From: Casuarius casuarius | Taxonomy: Eukaryota; Chordata; Aves; Casuariiformes; Casuariidae | DNA length: 64,000 nt | Reading direction: 5' to 3' | NCBI GenBank assembly: GCA_003342895.1 | Contig: PTFA01000272.1 | Coordinates: 1,201,785 to 1,265,784 of the forward strand | The notes under the pieces: model-generated | The model's input: only the letters and a program-made list of their open reading frames with translations | Database searches by the model: none | What the model was told of the DNA's origin: nothing | Position numbers and translations under genes: made by a program | Shown: positions 12,446-25,148 of the stretch, piece after piece | Layout of the letters: the number at the start of each line of letters is the position of its first letter | Position numbering within the stretch: the first letter of the stretch is position 1

Positions 12446-13515
12446 GGCAGCGCTCTGACCGCTCTTCTGCCAAATGGAGGGGATTTTGGTAACTCTGCCC
12501 GTGCGGAGGAGTAGCGTCTCCTGAGACTGCTGAGGATTTGAAGCNCGCTTACTTGCAACCTACCCGCACAAGCTAAATCCGTACGGGCAAACAAAGAACG
12601 TTTCTGTGAAGGCGGGTTGCTCTGCTCGCTCTCGGTGGGGGGGTTACCCCGTAGCTGCAGTTACATCTTCTCCCAACACTGGATGCATACGGCCAAAGAA
12701 GTAAAGAATAGCTTAAACATATTGCAGCTCTCCTTTTAGTCGGATGCGAGCAGGAGAGCCGTCTCGGAGCTTGTCAGAGGGTGAGTGACAGTGAGTAACT
12801 GCCACGCGGCAGCGCCGTTTGTGCAGAGGCCTCGTGCTGCCGGCAGGCTTGAGGCGAGCTCAGGGCTCGTTTCAGGAAAGGGCAAGGAGAAAGATTCTCG
12901 GTCGTGGGAACAGTGCCAGTCTGTATCTGAGAGAAGTGGGTCTAGATGAGGTGTCATCCGCAGTGAATGAGCAACGGAGAGGGGAGGTAGAGCTTGTCTC
13001 AGGCTGCCCCAGCTTCTCCGTGGGGTTTCCAACATGGCATTTCCAGGGGGAAAGCGCAGAGCNTGGCAGGCAGGAACACAGCGGAGGGAGGCCGGCAGGG
13101 CTGGGGGGCTCCCCGCGGTGGGGACGGCAGCTGAAATGGCCTCCCGCGAGCAGGCAGGGGTTGGGTTTGGTGGTCAGCCTCAGCAGGGATCCCCTCGCAC
13201 TCGAAAGGATGATGGAGAAGGAAGCTTTGTCTGTCCTTCGAATGCAAAATGCCTATAGGAAAAAGTGCAACAGAGAGCTCAGCTTTCCATTTTGCTTATT
13301 CCCTATTCAGAAAAGCGTGTCTTCTTTCTGAGGCCCAGGTAATACTGATCCTCCCTCCAGGTTACAATCCTTTCTCTCTGCCCACAAGCACAGGGCTTTG
13401 TCTCTTCAGCCCCACGCCTCCCTGGTGCTCCCTGTTTTTCTCCCAACACCCTGTCCCCGTTAGTGCGGATCAGCGTCTAGGCGCACGCAGCTTCATGGAG
13501 ATGTTCTCTTTGCAG

Positions 13516-13704
13516 TACAACAGCACCGTTGACTGGGCGTCTCTGACAAAGAAGGAGTGCTTGAAGTACGGAGGACAGCTTGTGGGCAACAACTGTAAAT
13601 ACGTCCCTGACATCACCCTCATGTCTTTCATCCTCTTCTTTGGCACCTACACCTGCTCCATGGCCCTGAAGAAGTTCAAGACCAGTCGCTACTTTCCAAC
13701 CACT
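13516..13704 (+). CDS. SLC4A4: SLC4A4 exon 16: end of loop 3 and helix 6 region
   Basis: The exon is 189 nt (63 codons), phase 0 at both ends, between tttgcag and gtaagt. It encodes [58 protein letters not shown] and YFPTT. The sequon NST matches human N617, the second established glycosylation site. The two cysteines of KKEC and NNC are kept; they belong to the disulfide-rich loop 3. Human has a His before this Asn (YHN), which is missing here. This makes the loop one residue shorter exactly at the exon border. [13 protein letters not shown] is a membrane helix, and the basic [12 protein letters not shown] is the cytoplasmic turn after it. Confidence 0.98.
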
Positions 13705-16700
13705 GTAAGTATGTCCTTTNGTCCTAGCAGCCTGTCCCTTCACTCCTTCAGAGTGCAAAGGCAAGCCCTCCCGTTGTTATAGCTGCGACACACAGCAACA
13801 AACGCTTTGTAGGAAAGCCAGGTTGCATTTGTTGGGCTAAAAGCCTGGCACTGGTTAACCAAGGCACATCCTGTAATTGCTTAGCTTTCACTCTCTTTCT
13901 CTTCTTTAATGTAAGGAAGGCCCAAGTAAGTCAGCAGTAGAGCCGAAATCTGTCACTGGGATGTGACAATGATTTTAAAGGTACCGAAGGCAACATATCT
14001 TGAAGCGAAGATATGTATTATTACAGTATATCTGGGTGAGATTGATTCCAGCCTTAAGAAGTCAGAAGAGTATTTGAGGCATATACAGTCTCAGCTGGCC
14101 ATTTTCAGTGGCAGGTATAAAGCCGAATGTGTTGTACTGATTCAGGGTAGGGTGCATGGACATTTGCACAAAAATCAAATGGCGAAAAGTGGCTATTCAT
14201 CATTATGTCAAAAGTCTCCCTGCTTATAGCCAGAGGGAATATTTGGGGAGGGCAGAAGCAGCCCTTTGCTTCATCGTAGAGTGGAAGCTGGTGAGCTAGC
14301 TGTCCNTACAGAACGTGACAACAGAGGCGCAGCTTTCATGTTACCATTTAGCATGTGAAATACTCAGAAATCAGTGCAAAAATGTTGAACTCAGCTGTAG
14401 TCCGTGTTTGGCCTAGCTGTTATGGTACGGACTTACAGGAGAACTTCCACTTCTTCCCTTAGGATCAGATGCAAAATAGCAATGTCCTGATAATCTTTGC
14501 ATTGATTTAAATGCAACTTTGCTCAGACTTACAGACAACTTGTAAGTCTCAAGTGGCTCACCAGACATCTGCTTGTTCTGTCTCCCCAACTAAAATTGCA
14601 GCAACAGCTGGTAAAGGTATGAAGGCAGAGAAAAAATCCCAGCCTTGCATCTGTGAGGGGCTCAGCTGAAACACCCTGGACTAGAAGCTCTGCCCTCCCC
14701 AAGGCCGAGCCTTTCCCAGTTTCATCAGAGTCTGAACCTGACAGAAGGCAGACGTGCGAGTTGGCGGTTTCCGTGTGTAACAAAGCCATTTTTCTCTCGG
14801 AGACCTTCCCCCTGTTTTTGGCATTCTGACATACCAGGATTTATCCTGCATGGATGTTTACTGTTCTGCCGTGTTAGAATTGAACCTCTATTATTTTTAA
14901 TAAAAAGGAAACAAATTCCATCCAGGCTGGAATGCAGCTCAATTTATCTGTAACCATGTGAACCTGGGAAGCCTGGAAGGAACAATGTTGAAAAGTTCAC
15001 GCAGGTTACGGACAGGCACGATGGGTCCTGCCCAGCTAAATCTTGGGGCCTGACCGGTGGCAGCTTTAACTTGTCATAGTGCTATTGATTTCAGCAGCAC
15101 TCTTTTGTGCCTATTGAAGAGCCTACTTTCTTTTGCTCTCTGTTTCAGTAGATTCATTACTTTGACAGAAATAATGTAATCTCTGCCATTCATATGGAAC
15201 ATCACACCTGTAACGGAAGATTGGGTCTTTTTTAAACCATCGTCTGGTGCAAAATGCCATTTCTTCTCCCCTTTCCCAGATTTTTATCTGCATTGCAAAA
15301 TAAGTCACATTAAAAGAACTGAGTCTGGGGATTTTTTTCTTAAAGTCACAACCCTTAGGAATCCTGAGATGGTATGAGAAGCTAAACCTTTGTCAAAAAA
15401 GTCTCTGGCTCTGGTGATATCACAGAAAGACATGAATATGTGAACCCTCAAGAATCAGAGATGAAAAGACAAACAGAAGAAGACAGTATTTTATATCTGT
15501 AGAAATGCCACTATGTTTTAAATTTGATTCATAAACATCCAATATTTGTCGATATTGGAAGTTGATCTTGAAAGCTCTCTCAATATGACCATGATGCATC
15601 ATGAAAATGTATGTCTGTAAAAAAGAGAAAAGAAGAAACCCGAATTGTCTAGGAATTATTCCTGAGATCTATGTGAGTTGTAATGCCAATGGTACGATGC
15701 ACGCTTAGCTGCCTTTAGAATAGCTTTGGGTCTTCTGTAAAGAAAAATCTATCTTAAATTATTTCTTTCTAGCAACTGGATGGAAATGGTTAAATGCACT
15801 GATGGGAAAAATGAATTGGGATAAAAAATTTGGAAGTAAGGAAATGAAGTTTTTACTTACAGGTTAATCATTGCCATCTGATAGCAGAGATCTTTAATGT
15901 TGTGACCCTGGTCACAAAGGCCCTATTCGGCCTACAGCTACCTTTTAAATCCACGTGTAAATTGCTTTGATCTGTCCCAAGGGCCAAGAGGTGGGTATTA
16001 CCTCCCAGAAGGAGGCAGTTTGTCAAGCATGCCCAGGACTAAAGGGCTGTTAAGTAACATAGTTCCCCAATTAATGAGAACTGAAGGTACTGACAGGCAT
16101 CAAGATGCAGCCCACAATCAGGTAATTGAGTCCTCACCGGGGCAGGAGTTAGGTGTCCACTTTGGAAAAACCCCTTTCCTATCTGCTGAGCTACAACAAA
16201 CAGGGTCCTCTAGGAAGGCTCTGCTCTTTGATTTGAAGTGGTAGAGTTGTGGCTGTTCATCAACCAGCCGGCAGGAAGGCAGGTGACACGAAGCAGGCAC
16301 GACTGCGCTGCTCGGCGCAGAACCGCTCCTTCATTTCCTTCAGGCACGCAGAAAGTATTTGCTTCTGAATTTTCCCCCCTTTNAAAAATTACTGGCGTTC
16401 TGCAGTTTGCCTTTCCATAGCAGTTAACAGGCAGTCCTGGCCCCTTTCCACCCAGAGCCTCATGTGTCCCTCCAAGGTCCCGTCTGCCTTCGCCTTGGGC
16501 TGGTGCTAAGGGTNGGCGAGTGGTGCTAGCCGTGTGCTCGTGGCGGGCTGGCAGCGCTCCCCGGCACGCTCCGCAGGCATCTCGCGCCTTGCGTGGAGAG
16601 GTATTTGGAGTCTCGACTGAGCTCTGCCCTCACCGCTTCTTCCAAGTGCATTTAATCTTTCACAGGAAATTACTTATTAAAGAAAGGGCCGATTTTGCTC

Positions 16701-17100
16701 GACGGGACTGCATCGCAAGCTGTTCAGGCACTGCTGCGGAGGAACGAGGCATTCGTGTTGGTGATTGTTGGCTACTGTCGACTGTAATATCAGTAGGACT
16801 GCTTTGAAGAATTCTTGTGGGAGTTTCTTACAAAAGCAGTTTTCTTTTTCCTTAGGCTTGTTTTCGTACTTCCATTTAGGCTTAATTGTTTGGCTTTCAG
16901 ACAGCGCAATAAAGTACCGAGGCACATTGAGGAGAATGGCATCAGACATTACAATGTGCACCTTTGTTTCCACCAAAAAAGAAATGATTAGTTTGTATTG
17001 CCACCAAATGCAAGGCTAGAGTATCGCATTGAAAGGAAAGCATGGGTAAAATGGTNGTTCATAGGACTAACTGTTGTTATGATATCAACTTCTCTTTCAG
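13705..17100 (+). other. SLC4A4: SLC4A4 intron 16 (3.4 kb)
   Basis: The intron runs from gtaagt at 13705 to AG at 17099-17100 (acceptor tract cttctctttcag). A stretch near 13915-13955 (cccaagtaagtcagcagtag) again looks like a very worn SINE core, too short to call. I see no gene. Confidence 0.85.
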
Positions 17101-17214
17101 GCCAGGAAGCTCATCAGTGACTTTGCCATTATCTTGTCCATTTTGATTTTCTGTGGGATAGATGCCCTGGTAGGTGTGGACACACCAAAACTAATTGTGC
17201 CAAGTGAATTCAAG
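17101..17214 (+). CDS. SLC4A4: SLC4A4 exon 17: membrane helix [12 protein letters not shown]
   Basis: The exon is 114 nt (38 codons), phase 0 at both ends, between ctctttcag and gtatgt. It encodes [20 protein letters not shown] and [18 protein letters not shown], human residues 679-716. The (K/R)xxISDF start of this helix is a signature of the whole SLC4 bicarbonate transporter family. Human has CVID where this sequence has CGID. The rest is as in human. Confidence 0.98.
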
Positions 17215-17831
17215 GTATGTACCTGTCAGCTTGTTCNGTGGCCTCTGTAATAGGTTTCCTTTTCCACCCACCTGCCCTGTATAAAATCAGGTGCTCCCAG
17301 AACAGCAAAGGAGTCAGCTCTCTAGAGAGAACTGTTTCACTCAGCTGATATCCTTTTCATTAGTACCATTTGGGTTGGCTGATTTATCTTCTAATTCTTG
17401 CTTCCATGCTTTGAAGATAGGCCCAGCTTCTCCCACCTTCTCTGGGCAGTGCAGGGTCCTGTTCCAGGACTNGCATAAGCTGAGTTTGTGCTCAGCCACC
17501 CAGGGACCATGTAATCCCCCATTCAGGTCCTTGGAGGCATTTTAGAGAAGCTGCTTAAAGGTGCTTGCGGGTGGACCTCTGAAAGGCCTCCTTGTAACCT
17601 TGTTGCTGATCAGCTTGCAAAAGCTTCTCTATACAAGCAATTCCTAATTTTCAAGAATATTTCATTACTGCTTATGGCAAGGATTAAATTGTCACAAGCC
17701 CCAAGTGTCTCCCTGTAGCCGTTCAAGGGAAGGAGGAGTCCTGTTGCTGCAAATATAAATGTGTTTGTACTAGGATGAACTTGCTTTTATATTACCGCTA
17801 ATAGAAGCTTTCCTGTCCTTGCCCTTAAAAG
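17215..17831 (+). other. SLC4A4: SLC4A4 intron 17 (617 bp)
   Basis: This is the shortest intron of the gene in this window. Its acceptor is unusual: the pyrimidine stretch (tcctgtccttgccctt) is followed by AAAAG directly at the junction (17830-17831). Nothing else is seen in it. Confidence 0.87.
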
Positions 17832-17993
17832 CCAACCAGTCCCGAGAGGGGTTGGTTTGTCCCACCTTTCGGAGGGAACCCGTGGTGGGTGTATCTCGCT
17901 GCAGCCATCCCTGCACTGCTGGTGACTATCCTCATCTTCATGGATCAGCAAATCACAGCCGTCATCGTCAACAGGAAGGAACACAAGCTCAAG
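17832..17993 (+). CDS. SLC4A4: SLC4A4 exon 18: helix with ion-site Asp754
   Basis: The exon is 162 nt (54 codons), phase 0 at both ends, before gtgggt. It encodes [40 protein letters not shown] and [14 protein letters not shown], human residues 717-770. [13 protein letters not shown] is a strongly conserved SLC4 motif. Its Asp (human 754) and the nearby Thr (758) lie at the substrate site. The extracellular [12 protein letters not shown] segment is intact. Position 721 is Glu here and Asn in human. The acceptor CTTAAAAG was chosen because it is the only AG that puts PTSPE in phase with the exon before. Confidence 0.97.
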
Positions 17994-20900
17994 GTGGGTG
18001 TTCCTCAGGCCTGGCATGTGTGCAAAGAGCTAGCCTCTGCTGGNTCTTCACAGTACTCTGATCTTTCCCTGAAAGAATTGTGCTCTTCAGGTGTAAACAT
18101 GTGAGCATGGCAAAGGAAACCATTGTATTATTTATANACACAGGCTATTCAAAACTTCTCTTGTAGACATACTGATCTAAACAGCACCTTTACTACCTTT
18201 TTAGCCTTATTACTCCTGCAACTATATTCTTGGAAGTGGAACAGGTCTACCTCAGTGGGAAGGCTGGATGAAGTTCATTTCGGTATCTACCAGCTCTGAT
18301 CCCAGACGTGTTATATGCCTTGATAATTCTGCAGGACTCTGCCATTTGAAGAATTAAAATGGGAAAGAGAGTGTGCATCTATCCACAAAAACGTAGTGAT
18401 GTGCTTGTCCACTTTACTTGTCCATCTGGCATGCTCTGCTCTTCCAGTAGGAGATGAGAAATCATTAAATTAAACGCAGTCAGGAACTGGGGAGAAAGAA
18501 GTTTTGTCCTTCACAGTGTCTGCCTGAATAAGGTGAATGCATGCTGTCTGCTTCGTCCAGGAAACATGGCTATATATATTACCGAGAGTATTCATGCCTT
18601 TGAAATGTGTCCCTAGCTCTGATATCAAGAGACACCTAGGAAGGACAGGATGTCTTCCAGTGAGGATCCTTGGCGGACTTTCTCTCTGGCATTTTTCCCA
18701 GCAANAAATGTGGAAACCTGCTTGGGCCGGCATAAGGCTCTGATTTCTGCCTTACAGCTGCTGTGCAAAACTGTTGGGTTTTGGTAATGCTGGTGCTTCC
18801 AAACAGCCATTCACTTCACAGACTTAAGAAACTAGTCCCAAATCCAAGTTCAGCTGACTCAGACCTCTCCTCTAGCATCAGATGGCTCCTAGCACCTAAN
18901 TTCCTCCTGCCCCCTTCCTCCCTCAAAGACACTGGCCTGCTCCCTGTCATCTGCTACTGTTTTAAGGAGAGGAAGCTGCCTTGTGATTATGGTCAGTTTT
19001 CTTCCTGCATTTCTGTGACACGTTATGAGGCGATACTTTATGGATCTGATTTTTCCTCCCAGATTTCTGCAGTTCAGCATGAAGGGGAAAAGGAAGGTGG
19101 CCAGAGTGAATCCACCAGTCTGGGGTCTCACTCGGAGGGAAGCCTATTGAGGGAGGGTGTTTCAATGTGAGCCATACCCATGACAGGCAGAAAGAGCTGG
19201 GCTGGCAGCTTCTCCGGCCCTGTTTGAATAATGCCTTGAATCCTGATGTTAGGCTGCATATACAGGGGAGTTCAGAGTTCAGCATGGATACTTTACCTAG
19301 CAAACATACATAATGTTTGACTCATGGTGGGATATCCTCTTATGTGGCCATGTCAGGTAGGAAGAGGATGAAAGTTAACCATGGAGTACATAGATTGCTG
19401 TGCATGGATATGTAGGCAGCACCCGCTCTTCGGAGCTTAGGCTTGCTGCTGGGAAAGCTGTGCATGCTGCGGGAACCTGTTTGCTCGAAAGGGCCTCCTT
19501 CACTCAGGAGCTCAGGTTTAACCTGAGCCATGACCTCGTTTTCCTTTGGACAGCACTGCGTTATTGCATCAGCGCCAAAATCTATCTCGCCTTATCAAAA
19601 CGGGCAAATCTGACAAGCCCCTATTAACATGTTTATCATGTAAGGCGATCGCTGTTGGATGTGCCAAGCGATAGGCAGAACAAGGTCTCTTTGTGCACTG
19701 GCCATCCCCGAGCGAGTGCAGCGTCTTGGTGCGGCTGCGGGCTGCTCAGGAGGAGGTCCTGGAGCTGTGGGGCAGTTGCGGGAACCCACCCGTGACAGCT
19801 ATGGCAACAGATGGCTGAAGCAGGACAGCCAAGTTGCTTTTACAGTACTGTGAAATACAAGAAATGAGCTGAAGACATTTTAGATACACCAAAGGTATGG
19901 CCACAATTGGATGTTTTTTAAAGAGCTTTATACCTGCTGACCTATAACATCCTAGGATGTAGTAATGTTTTTAAAATAAACTTTCCAAACTGGCGCTACA
20001 CAGTTTTTCGTGCCTGTAGGGTTTTTCCTTTCCCTGCACGGTCAGTTCTGTTGAAAAATATCNAATTCCTGTAAAAGAAGACTCTCCCTTCCTGCTGACA
20101 GGAGACACTTCAAGTGGCCTAGACTGTGAGAGTACAGACTCATCCAAAACATGGGTAATGCTGGGTCATTATTTAGATACCAGCTTTATCAGTTATTTAG
20201 AGAGCTGTTTGTCTTGGAAATGCAGCCCTTCTGTCAACCTCGCTCATACTTGAAGAGGATGTCCCAGTTCATGTGGGCACTGTGGTCACTGGACCACTGA
20301 CNCAAGATTTAAGCCCATCCTAGGACTGACCTGGAGGAGCGAGTGAGAACCCCAGGGAAGGGGAAAGGCTTGGTAGGCAGTGGAAGTGCTGGCTGAGAGT
20401 CGTGAGGCTGCTTTGAAACGACCGTCAGAACATCACTTTCTGCCACCTGGCTCTGGGCAGACATAATTAATCTTGTGCCCCCATCTTCCTCCCTCAAGGG
20501 GAGGCTAATCTTTACCCTGACCTTGAAGCACACCATTAGGTGAAGGTGACTGGGGAGGCAAGGTACAGAGCAGATTTCTGCCAGCCTGGCAGAAGGTGCT
20601 CTTAGCGCGTATTTGCTTTCTGCAGGTGTCTTACTTCCTCACCCCGGGCATCTGGGTGGCTCTATGTCTCCTTGGTGCGGCCTCAGCTTTATGTACAGCT
20701 TAGCTCTCACGATCCAGCCTTTGTGCTGCTGCGTAGATGTAATTATACCTGCTCCAGCTGGACAGTTCTTTTTCTTTTCTTTTCTTCTTCCTTATTTTGT
20801 TTCGATCCCTGGGGGAATATATTCACTGTTCTTCCCCTGCGAGGAAGAGGCCTCACCTCTGCTCAGTTTATAGGCGCTGAGCATGGTTATGGTATCCGCA

Positions 20901-23579
20901 CTCTGTGTACTTTTTTAGTAGCAAAGTATAAACATTCCAGCAAAGTACTGTTTAATATAAAAATTTGTTTCCTGCTTCCTTTGTTACGGTTGCAGGAACA
21001 TGCTTTTGTTTAAGTGCAGGTTCTCTAGTCCTTCCCTGCTATTCTGCACCAAAAAATGTCTCAGTACACAAAATCTTCCGTAGGCCAAAATGAGGAATTT
21101 TTTTTTCCCCCCTATTAGTGCCTTGTTAAAATATTGGCAGGATGTCATTGACTCGCCATCGAAGCGGTGCTGGCCAGGCAGCCAAGGTAAGCGGAGCACA
21201 TACTAGGAAAACAATGAATACCATTCAAGTCGAGCAGGGTTGCTTTCCCTCCTGGGTCACCGAGTAGGTCCGACACATTTGTTCTTGCCAATAAAATCAA
21301 ATCGAACAAGTTTGAAAAAACTTTAATCTTCTTTAAAATATCAAACCTTAGAGATCTCTCTAGTGTTTTTCTAAAGGTTCTTTTTTCAGTGGCACTTCTG
21401 TTTCTTCACTTCTACTTTTGACGTTTGTGACTGGTCGATTTCCTTTCATAGCCCATTAAAGGATTTAAAAAATAAATAAAATTAGTAAATATAGGTATAT
21501 ATGGTTTGGAAAAAGCTTTTTAGGGTAAATCCACCCAGTGTTTTGCTAGCAGGTATGGGCTGGTTTTGCTGCCTCTCCAAGGCCATCTTCTGTCTTTTAA
21601 CCTGACAAATAGCATGTCAACCTTGCAGGTGTGACAATGAGGAGACCCATCCAGAGAAGGTGGTGTAAGAAGTGGACTAATATGCCTTCTAAGTCTGGGC
21701 AGAAAAGGAGCCTGATCTTAATAAGCCTGGCTGGAGGCAGTGTATGTTAGGCTGGGCGCAAGGCCCTCACCTGGACTCCCTGCCGTGTTCACTGCGTCCG
21801 TATAGCTTCCGGTTAGCATGGGCAGCGCACGTGTCTGGCTGGCTGCAGAGCACCATGTAGACGTGCCCTTAGCGTCAGCTTCTTACCGAGATTATTCTTT
21901 TTCCAGTTTCAGTTTCCATAGGAATTTCTCATCAAGCCGTTTTGAAGATCAGAGGTCTTCAGAAGGGAGTAAGGAAAAAGGGCAGCTTTCTTCTTTTGGT
22001 AGGGTATGAGCCCATCAACTCTTCCTGTTGCTTTCACCCGCAGGGCATAAACTTGGGTGTCCAGGAAAGTGCCTCCAGCCCCAGGCACAAACAAAAATGA
22101 AGAGACATTTGGGCAGTCCTGACTGTGAGATCCTGCAGTTGCTTCCTATTCTAAATATGCAAGTTCAGATCTTGCACTGAGATAGGAAATGGCACATGTT
22201 AACTCCATATACCCGTAAGATTGCTGTCCGGTAGACTTCATCAAGTCATTACGCTGAGAGTTGTTTTACAACAGCTGCTTAAAACTGAAGTTAGGCTTTA
22301 GGCTGTTTTTATTAAAGGGTGGTTTGGATGCTTAAAGCTACGCGCATATCCAGGCTGTCACTCACACAAACGCCAGATCACTTGGCCCACAAAGGCACTG
22401 TTGTAGTTGCTGATGCCAAATGAAGAAGTCTTTGTAAACTGAAGGAGCTGCTATACTTGTAAAAATGAAGGGACTTTAAGGAGGGATCATGAACAACTTT
22501 TTTCTCCATCCTACAGAAGTGGTCTCTGACTTTCAAAAGTGCTGCTGGCCCCTGAAACCAGTCAAAATCAGTGGGAGCTGTTGATGTGCAGTGTTGTTGC
22601 GAATCAGGGCACTAGAGAGCACGAGGGAAGCTGACCCACACAAATGCACAGCTGGGGAAATCTTGCCCTTCCCCTATGTCCAGAGAAGTCCTGTGTACCT
22701 GTGACAGGATCAGTGGGATAACAGCTCACTCCGTTGTAAACCCTTATCTTGCTTTTCAGACAGCCTTTCCATGCACTCGCGCTGTCCAAATTCCCTTGTT
22801 GCCGTAACCGTCTCATGCTGTGCAAATGGGCTGTTCTGTTTTTGCACACGCTGCGGGGAAGCAGCAGGGGGTTGGGATGGTGCTGGGCCCTTGATTTCTT
22901 GCCACCATGTTACCTCATTAAAAAAATGGGAACACTTAATTATAAAAATAGCACGATATAATGGGGTTTCATTTTTGTTTTTTAAGAGGCAATGCAGAGC
23001 TCCCTGAGAATCCCGTAAACCCTTTATAATCAGGAAATATGTATATTCTGAGGGCTTGCTTATAATGCTTTCAAGATTTGATGTGTAGCCCACCTAATCT
23101 TTTGGGGGGACCATGGCTCCCTCCGATTGTATCTGACTTGTGGCCTGCTGTGTCAAGTCACTTGGTAGGGAGTTATTTGACTGGTTGCAGGGCTTGCGCC
23201 GTACCAGCTCCGCTTCCAGGTACTATACAGGATCTCGTATGAAAGGTGCTTTGTCTCTTCCCAGACGGCTTGCCAGTCTGCTGCTTTCCTCTGCTTACTG
23301 CTGAACCCGCTTGTATTGTTTTCGGAGCTTGCCAGAACTGTAACGCACACCTGTGTTCCCTGCCGATGCCGGTAATTGATCCTTTACGGAGCAAGGTGTC
23401 CTGCTCTGCTGATCTCTTATGAAAATTTCTTTCTCTTAGAGCAGGCCAAGCTGTTGCCCACAAAATGGTGTAAAAGGAAAGGCTGCTCGTTGGTTGTGCC
23501 TCTGCCCCCGTGCCAGAGCCCGGGGTATTTGTACATATTCAGAATAACTAAGCTTAAGGTTGTCCGTCTCCCTTCACAG
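17994..23579 (+). other. SLC4A4: SLC4A4 intron 18 (5.6 kb)
   Basis: This is the longest intron here, from gtgggt at 17994 to AG at 23578-23579. It holds a short CTTTT-rich stretch at about 20768-20800 and a worn dispersed-repeat fragment at about 22525-22620 (listed separately). The run of single N bases that marks the first part of the window stops inside it (last at 20302). I see no exon. Confidence 0.85.
22525..22620. repeat. Worn fragment of an old amniote dispersed repeat
   Basis: The word order, tttcaaaagtgctgctggcc then aaaatcagtgggagctgttg then gaatcagggcac, resembles a common palindrome-like repeat of turtle and bird DNA ('fill' words such as 'tcaatgggagct' and 'gaaaatcaggccac'). 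This is from memory, the family name is not certain, and the limits are approximate. Confidence 0.35.
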
Positions 23580-23758
23580 AAAGGTGCTGGGTATCATCTG
23601 GATCTGTTCTGGGTGGCCATCCTCATGATTATATGCTCCTTTATGGGTCTGCCCTGGTACGTTGCTGCTACTGTGATCTCCATTGCTCATATCGACAGCT
23701 TGAAGATGGAGACGGAAACTTCAGCTCCTGGAGAACAGCCCAAGTTTTTGGGAGTGAG
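23580..23758 (+). CDS. SLC4A4: SLC4A4 exon 19: helix with Ala799, and [10 protein letters not shown] loop
   Basis: The exon is 179 nt, starting in phase 0 after ccttcacag and ending in phase 2 at gtacgt. It encodes [40 protein letters not shown] and [19 protein letters not shown] plus the split Arg, human residues 771-830. Ala799 (codon 23664) is present; A799V causes human proximal renal tubular acidosis. GYHLDL and the long stretch from PWYVAAT to PKFLGV are hallmarks of the electrogenic and electroneutral NBCs. Donor GT at 23759 was chosen because the next exon supplies the single base that completes AGG. Confidence 0.98.
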
Positions 23759-25148
23759 GTACGTCAAACCAGAAAGGCCCTAATTGCCTTGTTTGCTCTC
23801 AAAGATCAGTGTTTGATCAAAGATCAGAGGTTCGGGGGAAATAGCTCTTAGATTTGCAGTAGAACTTCAGATTGGCCATGCTTCCTAGAGGCTTTTTTTG
23901 TCCTCAGTGGAAATACCCACGTAGAGGTTTATCTGGGATAGTCCTGCTGCAATTTCTCTTCTTTAGAAGGAGGAAAACTGTTCTGCCACGTGTGTGTCTG
24001 TGTGCAGGACAGAGTGCGTGCATAAGAGCGTGAGCATAAGGGAAGGAAAGCAGGAACCTGCACGCTGCACTTGCATTTGTGTGTCTGCTTTGGGCATCCA
24101 CATTTAAATACACAGATCTTCACATAGCGAGTTCTGGTGCTAATGGGACACTGCAAAGTTTTCATAAGGAATTTTGCACTGCTTTCTTTGTATTTCCAAA
24201 CCCTGCAGTGCGGCTCTTTGGAAGGTCCTGAGACAAATCCCCATGTCACTCTTCAGAAGCTTATTCAGCAAGATGAGAGCGAGTTTTCCAGTGTTCGGGA
24301 AAGGAGATACGTTTCCTACAGATTTCTTTGTCGGTGGGAATTAGACAGGCAGTCGCTACAAACTTAATGATGAAAAATTAAAACTTGTCGTGCCTAGAAC
24401 AGTCAATTCTGTTTAATCAAACAATTAATTCTGTATTCGGTTGACTTAATTAAGTGGTCTGAAGTGCTTTCAATCGGAGCAGCAGCACTTCTGAAAATCA
24501 GGCCACTTATTTAGGTGATTAAATTGAAATTTAATGGCCTAACTTGCAGTACGAAGAAGTATTCCTGGCAAAAGTGTTTTCAGATGTTGAGAGCAGCTGT
24601 GGGTTCCTGTTAAGGCAAATGTTCAGCCCCCCCACAAAGGCTCAGGCCAGGGGATCGCGACCCTCCTTTGCACATGGTGTGTGCGGCAGCGTACAGAACG
24701 GTGCAAGACAGCATTTTTCTGACTGTTGGAGTACTACGACCAATATGCAAAATACGCTCCTATTGTAAGCGTGGAGAGTTAGTGATTTATTATCTGATTG
24801 CATGTTATAAAAACTGCCATGCAGAGAATTTGGTCTGCTAGTTAATGTTTTTTGCTGTTTAACATTTAAACACGCTCGCCTTCACTCAGTAGCAATACTC
24901 TGTTGATCCACAAACAGTGGAGCTAAGAAAACATACAAGCACATATTTGGCCTGTGAAAAAAGACATGTATGAGGCCTGGCTGCAAACAGGATACCTACC
25001 TGATGCTGCTGGCTTACCATTGCCAGCCACCGCTGAAAATGTGGCTGCACATATGTCAGACTTCTTAGGGGTTTGGAGTGCTCTTGAGAGGGAATAAAAC
25101 CAGAATTAAAGCCAAAGCCACGCTGTTAATCCATTGATTTTATTTCAG
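23759..25148 (+). other. SLC4A4: SLC4A4 intron 19 (1.4 kb)
   Basis: The intron runs from gtacgt at 23759 to AG at 25147-25148 (gattttatttcag). At about 24440-24535 it carries another worn dispersed-repeat fragment, listed separately. I see no exon. Confidence 0.85.
24440..24535. repeat. Worn fragment of an old amniote dispersed repeat
   Basis: It contains cacttctgaaaatcaggcca followed by cttatttaggtgatt. This closely fits a phrase I know as common in sauropsid repeats. It is AT-rich and lies next to caattaattctg and cttaattaag words. The family name is not known to me, and the similarity is from memory only. Confidence 0.4.

Larger units (their letters stand above)
9211..13515 (+). other. 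SLC4A4: SLC4A4 intron 15 (4.3 kb)
   Basis: The intron runs from gtaagt at 9211 to AG at 13514-13515. It contains an ancient SINE-like stretch (about 10385-10490, listed separately), an AT-rich block at about 11990-12150 and a dense CpG cluster at about 12330-12440 (listed separately). Open frames at 12819-13331 and 13249-13515 look accidental; the latter runs into the real exon. Confidence 0.85.
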
